This document shows positions 59,641 through 64,000 of a stretch of 64,000 nucleotides of DNA, piece by piece (position 1 is the first letter of the stretch; each line of letters opens with the position of its first letter). Both the position numbers and the translations under genes were made by a program. Source of the DNA: Gari tellinella (Eukaryota > Mollusca > Bivalvia > Cardiida > Psammobiidae). The notes under the pieces were generated by a model. It did no database searches, was not told where the DNA came from, and was given only the letters and a program-made list of their open reading frames with translations. Where the stretch lies: NCBI GenBank assembly GCA_922989275.2, contig OV277870.1, forward strand, positions 27,734,742 to 27,798,741, written 5' to 3'.

Positions 59641-59874
59641 CTGCTGCTTATCAAAGACAATAAAAGGCAGTGGTTAACTGTAAACGACACCATTACTTCA
59701 TTGCAAAACATACTGTTTACAAAATGTTCTATTACCGCTTGAAAAGACGCAATTATTCACATTGTTTTTAACATTGGTGAGTTTTACAATCAAGGCCGCA
59801 GCACGTATCGTGGTTATACCTCATTCAACCATTTACTCCATAATGTTTATCTTGTTTTAAAGACATATGTCTAC

Positions 59875-59965
59875 TTAAAACATATTGAAGGTAAGGCAGG
59901 CTGACTGTGTTGTACAGCGACTTCTCTACATTCAGCCTGCTTTTAACTACTATCTGATAGGATTT
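59875..59965. repeat. Family G-type hairpin remnant
   Basis: AAGGCAGGCTGACTGTG faces CATTCAGCCTGCTTTTAACTA, then CTATCTGATAG. Same CAGGCTGA / TCAGCCTG stem as G; no TTAA ends. Confidence 0.4.
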
Positions 59966-60425
59966 AGTTATCGTTTGTAAGGGGAAGGGGCACATTCATG
60001 TCTGTATCAGTTTAAACTATTCCTTTAGTGGAGGAATACATTAAGTATGTAGCATATGTGTTTATATGATAATTGATTAAATGAATCAATAAATAAACGA
60101 AATCGACTTCCGATCTTACAGTGTTAACAAAACAACAGTTTTAAACCCAGACAGTATTGTTTCGATGAGGATCAGTTCAACATGTTATACTTTTAATGTT
60201 TCAGTGATAATTATTAAATAGGGCCTTTTCTCAAACAGTCTATTCTTGGAAAACAGTTTAATTTACTGGTCAAACACAATTTTATATGACATTTGCTTAT
60301 GGATATAACTGTTTGTCACTTCTGTTTACAATTCCCCGGTCTGAATGCCTTACACCTAGATTAAAGAAATAAAAGCATTGACGCATGTTAATTCGCCATT
60401 GGAAAGTGAAGGTGATAATTTGTTA

Positions 60426-60787
60426 TACAGCGTTCCCTGCTTACAACGACCTTCTGTACAACGATTCTCTCCTTACAACGAGGCTTGCCACAGTTCCCTA
60501 AGCATACAATAATGTCTAAAACTTTTACTACTGCAATATCGTCTGCTTAGAATTATCGTCAGCTTGTTTTTCTCAACGATACATATAAACGGACATTTTG
60601 ATGAATAAATATAATTACGAGTGACAATCAGCTTGAATCCAGATCAGACGTCGGGTCACGCGGCATCTGATCTGGATTCAAGGTGTTTGCAAATGTAAGC
60701 CAATGTCCCTCCCTATAACGACCCCTCCAATCAACGAATATAATCCTTGTCTCCCTTTGATAGTCGTTACAGAGAGGGAGCGCTGTA
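60426..60787 (+). mobile_element. Family C MITE, TA-flanked
   Basis: TA-CAGCGTTCCCTGCTTACAAC at the left, AGAGAGGGAGCGCTG-TA at the right. The core at about 60628-60691 is nearly intact (GACGTCGGGTCACGCGGCATC). 362 bp. Confidence 0.9.
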
Positions 60788-61334
60788 CACCACACATTTG
60801 AACGTGTAATATAACTAGATATAATACAATTTGTCATTTACATTTTAGGGTAGTACTAACGAAATAGTCACATGCAATACTCTCGTAAGCAAAAACGTAC
60901 AAGGCCATCCTTCTTGTTGGACAAAACAGACGGATTGCTTATGAAATTAACATACATGTATTTACCTATTGTATTGAATGGAATACTAACGTGTCTGGGA
61001 TTATAGTCGCATTATTATCTTTTAGGGTGACTGATCTTTTAGGGTGACAAAGCAATTAAGTTTGTACTCGTATGCTGCGCCTTTGAACAGCATATTCTAA
61101 ACTCATGTAAGACGTTTGCGAAAGTTTAGTAACGAAATAATTAAACACACTGTAACATTTTACATAAACTATGATTTCTTTGTCACAAAACTATACATGT
61201 TTATTCTTGGCGCGGTGTTATATTCTACAATTAGAATTAACTTTAACACAACTGAAAGGGTTTTATTGTATACTTGTAGTAACTTGTTTATCTCAACAGT
61301 TTATCCACGTCTAAATGTACTACGCTTACAATAT

Positions 61335-61740
61335 ATCAGTGGTTATATGAACTTTTTGCATTGACTTAACCTAAGTGTTTCTAAACCTAATCAATGGTCC
61401 CATTACTTATATACTTTAAAACCTCTCTATTGCGACCACTAAAAAGAGGGCTTATTGTCTGTATAAAAGACAGATGACAGCTTTAAGAGCTTTCTGTTTC
61501 ACTTTCACCTTGATTTAAACAGCCACCTGTTTTAAACGACTAATATTTGACACATTTTAGTGGTCGTAATAGAGAGGTTCTACTGTAATATGAAAATTAT
61601 GCAAATGCAGTCTCTATGGAGGTGATCTGGTCTTCCGATTTTACATTCAAACAACTATTGTAGCAATTACTGTCAGTATATGATACGCCTTGTCTGGACA
61701 AACGTTTGTTTGAATAAACGGCAAGTGTCTCCAGATAACG
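61335..61740 (+). repeat. Third, partial copy of the 19190 segment
   Basis: GAACTTTTTGCATTGAC ... CTAAACCTAATCAATGGTCCC and AATATGAAAATTATGCAAATG, GTGATCTGGTCTTCCGATT correspond in order to 19508-19690. Interrupted by a family F element. So the segment is a dispersed repeat, not only a local duplication. Confidence 0.7.
61412..61587. mobile_element. Family F MITE with TA duplication
   Basis: TA-CTTTAAAACCTCTCTATTGC at the left; ATAGAGAGGTTCTACTG-TA at the right. The related sequence at 19570 reads through one TA (GTATG-TA-ATATG). The interior has GGGCTTATTGTC and a weak hairpin (GCTTTAAGAGCTTTCTGTTTC). Confidence 0.8.
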
Positions 61741-62315
61741 TTATTCAGAATAAATTATCACTTAACTACCAAATGCGGCTAGATTTACTAGGTCTTTAAA
61801 CGGACGCCTAATACTGATTAATATTTTCCGATATCTGATCTGTTGCCAAAATGTTTGCAATTGATATAATTGAAATGCAGTTTCTTGAAAATAATTATTC
61901 TCAACAAAACTACATAGAGACCTAACTTAACTGGTACTTGAAAAAAAGTATCTATAAATGGCGTCGAGTAACTCTGTACCTTCTAAATATTAAATTTGAT
62001 TGGTGCATATATCGATGTATATTTATTAACAAAAACGTATAATTGATGATTAAAACTACAATAATCAGAAAATGGGAACGCTGTGTCTAGTAAGGTTACT
62101 TCATTTCACCGGAATTGTTCCTCCAGAGACCTTCCTACCAACAAATCATTGTTCTCAGATTTTATTGTCATAGGTGATTGCTTTGTTTATTTGGCGGAAA
62201 TTGTTCCATCGGCAAAGAACCAAAAGTAGTGTTTGTCGATGGTTTTCATCCAATAGTCTGATATGCAACGATTGAGAAAAGTCAAAATTATCCTAATCCT
62301 AACCAATTATCATCA

Positions 62316-62868
62316 TTTATGTATGCTTTTCGGTGGATAATCACGAAATAGCAGTGGATTATCACTTGGTAATCCACTGCAGTGGATTATCACCAATCGT
62401 TTTTATTATGAATTTTCCCCGTAGGGCTCCCCGAGAATCGTAGTCAATCGTGTCTTATCGTTAAATTCCGGCAGTCCGATTTGTCGCGATCTACTCACCG
62501 GAAGAGCACGAATCCAAACTCGGGAGCAACGAAGTAATTCGGATGACGTCAAATCAATAAATAAGTGACGTCATCGTACGGGAAACTGTTTCGAAAATGT
62601 GTTCGATATAAAGTTGGGGCTCAACACGGGGTAAATCATTTACTTTCGCTTTCCCAATTGTCGAATAATTTCGTTAAAAAAGTGGCTTAAAAGCATACAT
62701 AAATAGAATAATTGTATTTTTTCAGTATAAGATCGAATTTAATCCATTTCGTGAACATCAGACTGTTATATTTTCACTCGCCACTCGTGAAAATATAACG
62801 TCTGATGTTCACTCAATGGATTAAATTTCTATCTTATACTGAAAAAAACCAATTATTCTCTATATCAT
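62316..62868. mobile_element. Complex repeat I, internally deleted copy
   Basis: Follows 54688-56910 block for block but lacks the CCGG-flanked MITE and everything between AAAGTGGCTTAA and AAAAGCATACATAAAT (about 1.5 kb, including the 271-bp array). The terminal hairpin is kept with a shorter loop. GTGGATTATCAC is repeated three times at its left edge. Confidence 0.7.
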
Positions 62869-62938
62869 CTCTTCATTTGACGTATTTTGTTTCGCAATGC
62901 CGTAAATTCCAACCCATTCATCCATCCATCCAGTTTCT
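62865..62938 (+). mobile_element. Repeat H 3' fragment
   Basis: CATTTGACGTATTTTGTTTCG, CAATGCCGTAAATTCC, then CATCCATCCATCC: end of the H body. Confidence 0.4.
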
Positions 62939-64000
62939 TCTTATTAATTTCTAGTAATCTTGTGGGAAGATAATAGGATATTAGTTTAAGCATAAACTAA
63001 TTTTCTCATGAATAACGTTTCAATTGCCCGGTATCGGGTTTGAACATTTCTACACTTGTATTTCGTCTGTCAAATTAGCGTGCATTTAATTAGTTTCAAG
63101 AAAATTGCCCTGGTCTCCGAAAAATTCATAGTTTTAGACCGTTGCTTTAATACAACACTGATTTCACATATAGTTTAAACCTTGGTGCAATTAGATGTTT
63201 TGTACGTTGAAAGATAATGCATAGTCAATGCTTAATTATAAACAAAGTTATACACAGTTATAGTAATCATGGTATGGTAAAATCTCTTCGATTAGTTATA
63301 TACAAATAATTTGAATAGGGACATTTCATAAATATCTGTACATGTCTTTCAATAACAACAATGAACTAATTCAGTCATTTCTAAATAATATTAAATGATT
63401 GATAGATATATGCATACCAGCTATGAGATAAATAGAATAAGACATTTCGCATGCTATAAGATATGAACTATTTAACTAAAAATCATTATTCTATCTTTAT
63501 TTTATTTTCATATTCAATAGTGTATGATACACATCATTTTTGTAAGGTATGCCACCCATACTCGTATTAGTTATTTTAAATGATACACCGTTTCCTTATT
63601 ATAAGGAGCAATTGAAGATCGGAAAATGTATCAAGATGTAATAAATCCTTAGAGGAAGATAACATCACGAGGTGGTAAACAGGATTTAAAGGATCCGTCA
63701 AGAAATAAGAAATTGCATATATTATGTAACATGATATTCTGAACTTCAAACGATGATAATTCTCGATGATAAAACAGTTCTTTTGATGATTTTAAATGAA
63801 ATGTTTTACCTGATAAGAATACAGATTCTAACGTAAGATTTGTATGTAATAAAAGTATTTGAAATGTATGGTCAGTCTTGCATAGAGCAGTTATTTTTAA
63901 ATCATGATTATTTTTTTCAGTTTAGGTAAGCTTTTAACCTAAGAGTCTGTAATAAACACCACGTGTATATTATGCTTTCCCTCTTTTGAAATAATGCTTA
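62939..64000. other. Gene-free stretch
   Basis: AT-rich; nothing recognised on either strand. Confidence 0.45.

Overview
The window reads as intergenic or intronic DNA from a metazoan, most likely a bivalve mollusc. The evidence is AT-rich sequence, no long open frames, tRNA-derived SINEs with the conserved bodies seen in many marine invertebrates, and a very high load of short inverted-repeat transposons. From memory the commonest repeats recall dreissenid mussels (zebra/quagga); this species guess is an inference and needs a search. No confident host protein-coding gene was found. The only recognisable coding remnant is a broken Tc1-like transposase N-terminus at 53222-53570 on the minus strand.

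Most of the annotation is non-autonomous DNA transposons (MITEs). Two target-site classes occur side by side. TA-flanked families are B (~250 bp, ends CAGTGGAG), C (~320-370 bp, ends CAGYGCTCCCTC) and F (~175 bp, ends CAGTAAAACCTCTC). TTAA-flanked, piggyBac-like families are A (ends CCCATTTGYGCCCA), D (ends CCCTTTCACTGCC), E (ends CACTTTGCCTGC) and G (ends CCCKTT-). Families A, B, C, D and E have unrelated ends and arms, yet carry the same ~60-65 bp palindromic core (GCAAACAGTTTGGATCC, then GATCAGACGCCG, then the mirror image). About 35-40 intact or decayed copies of this core lie in 64 kb. Families F (TA) and G (TTAA) likewise share a different hairpin core. Modular core sharing across transposon superfamilies is the most interesting signal here.

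Layout. 1-13 kb: scattered A, B, C, D and F elements and dispersed repeats. 13.5 kb: a tRNA-derived SINE. 14.8-16.8 kb: a 2-kb relative of family B holding a direct array of half-cores. 17-19 kb: F, A, a SINE and a pogo-like relic. 19.2-22.0 kb: a tandemly duplicated ~1.07-kb segment whose two copies differ by three insertions, giving internal empty sites for TTAA, TA and a short retroposon-like element. 22-38 kb: MITE-rich stretches separated by featureless AT-rich DNA (notably 25.6-29.0 kb). 38.8-44.3 kb: a 5.5-kb foldback-like element with long inverted arms built of ~355-bp sub-repeats. 44.4-53 kb: more A, C, D and G elements, a SINE and long hairpins. 53.05-53.85 kb: a deleted Tc1-like transposon. 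54.7-56.9 kb: a complex repeat with a 271-bp triplication, a nested MITE and a terminal hairpin; a deleted version lies at 62.3-62.9 kb. 57-62 kb: G, C, F and SINE fragments.

Nothing here works together as genes do. The functional unit is a community of parasitic elements that presumably depend on transposases encoded elsewhere in the genome.
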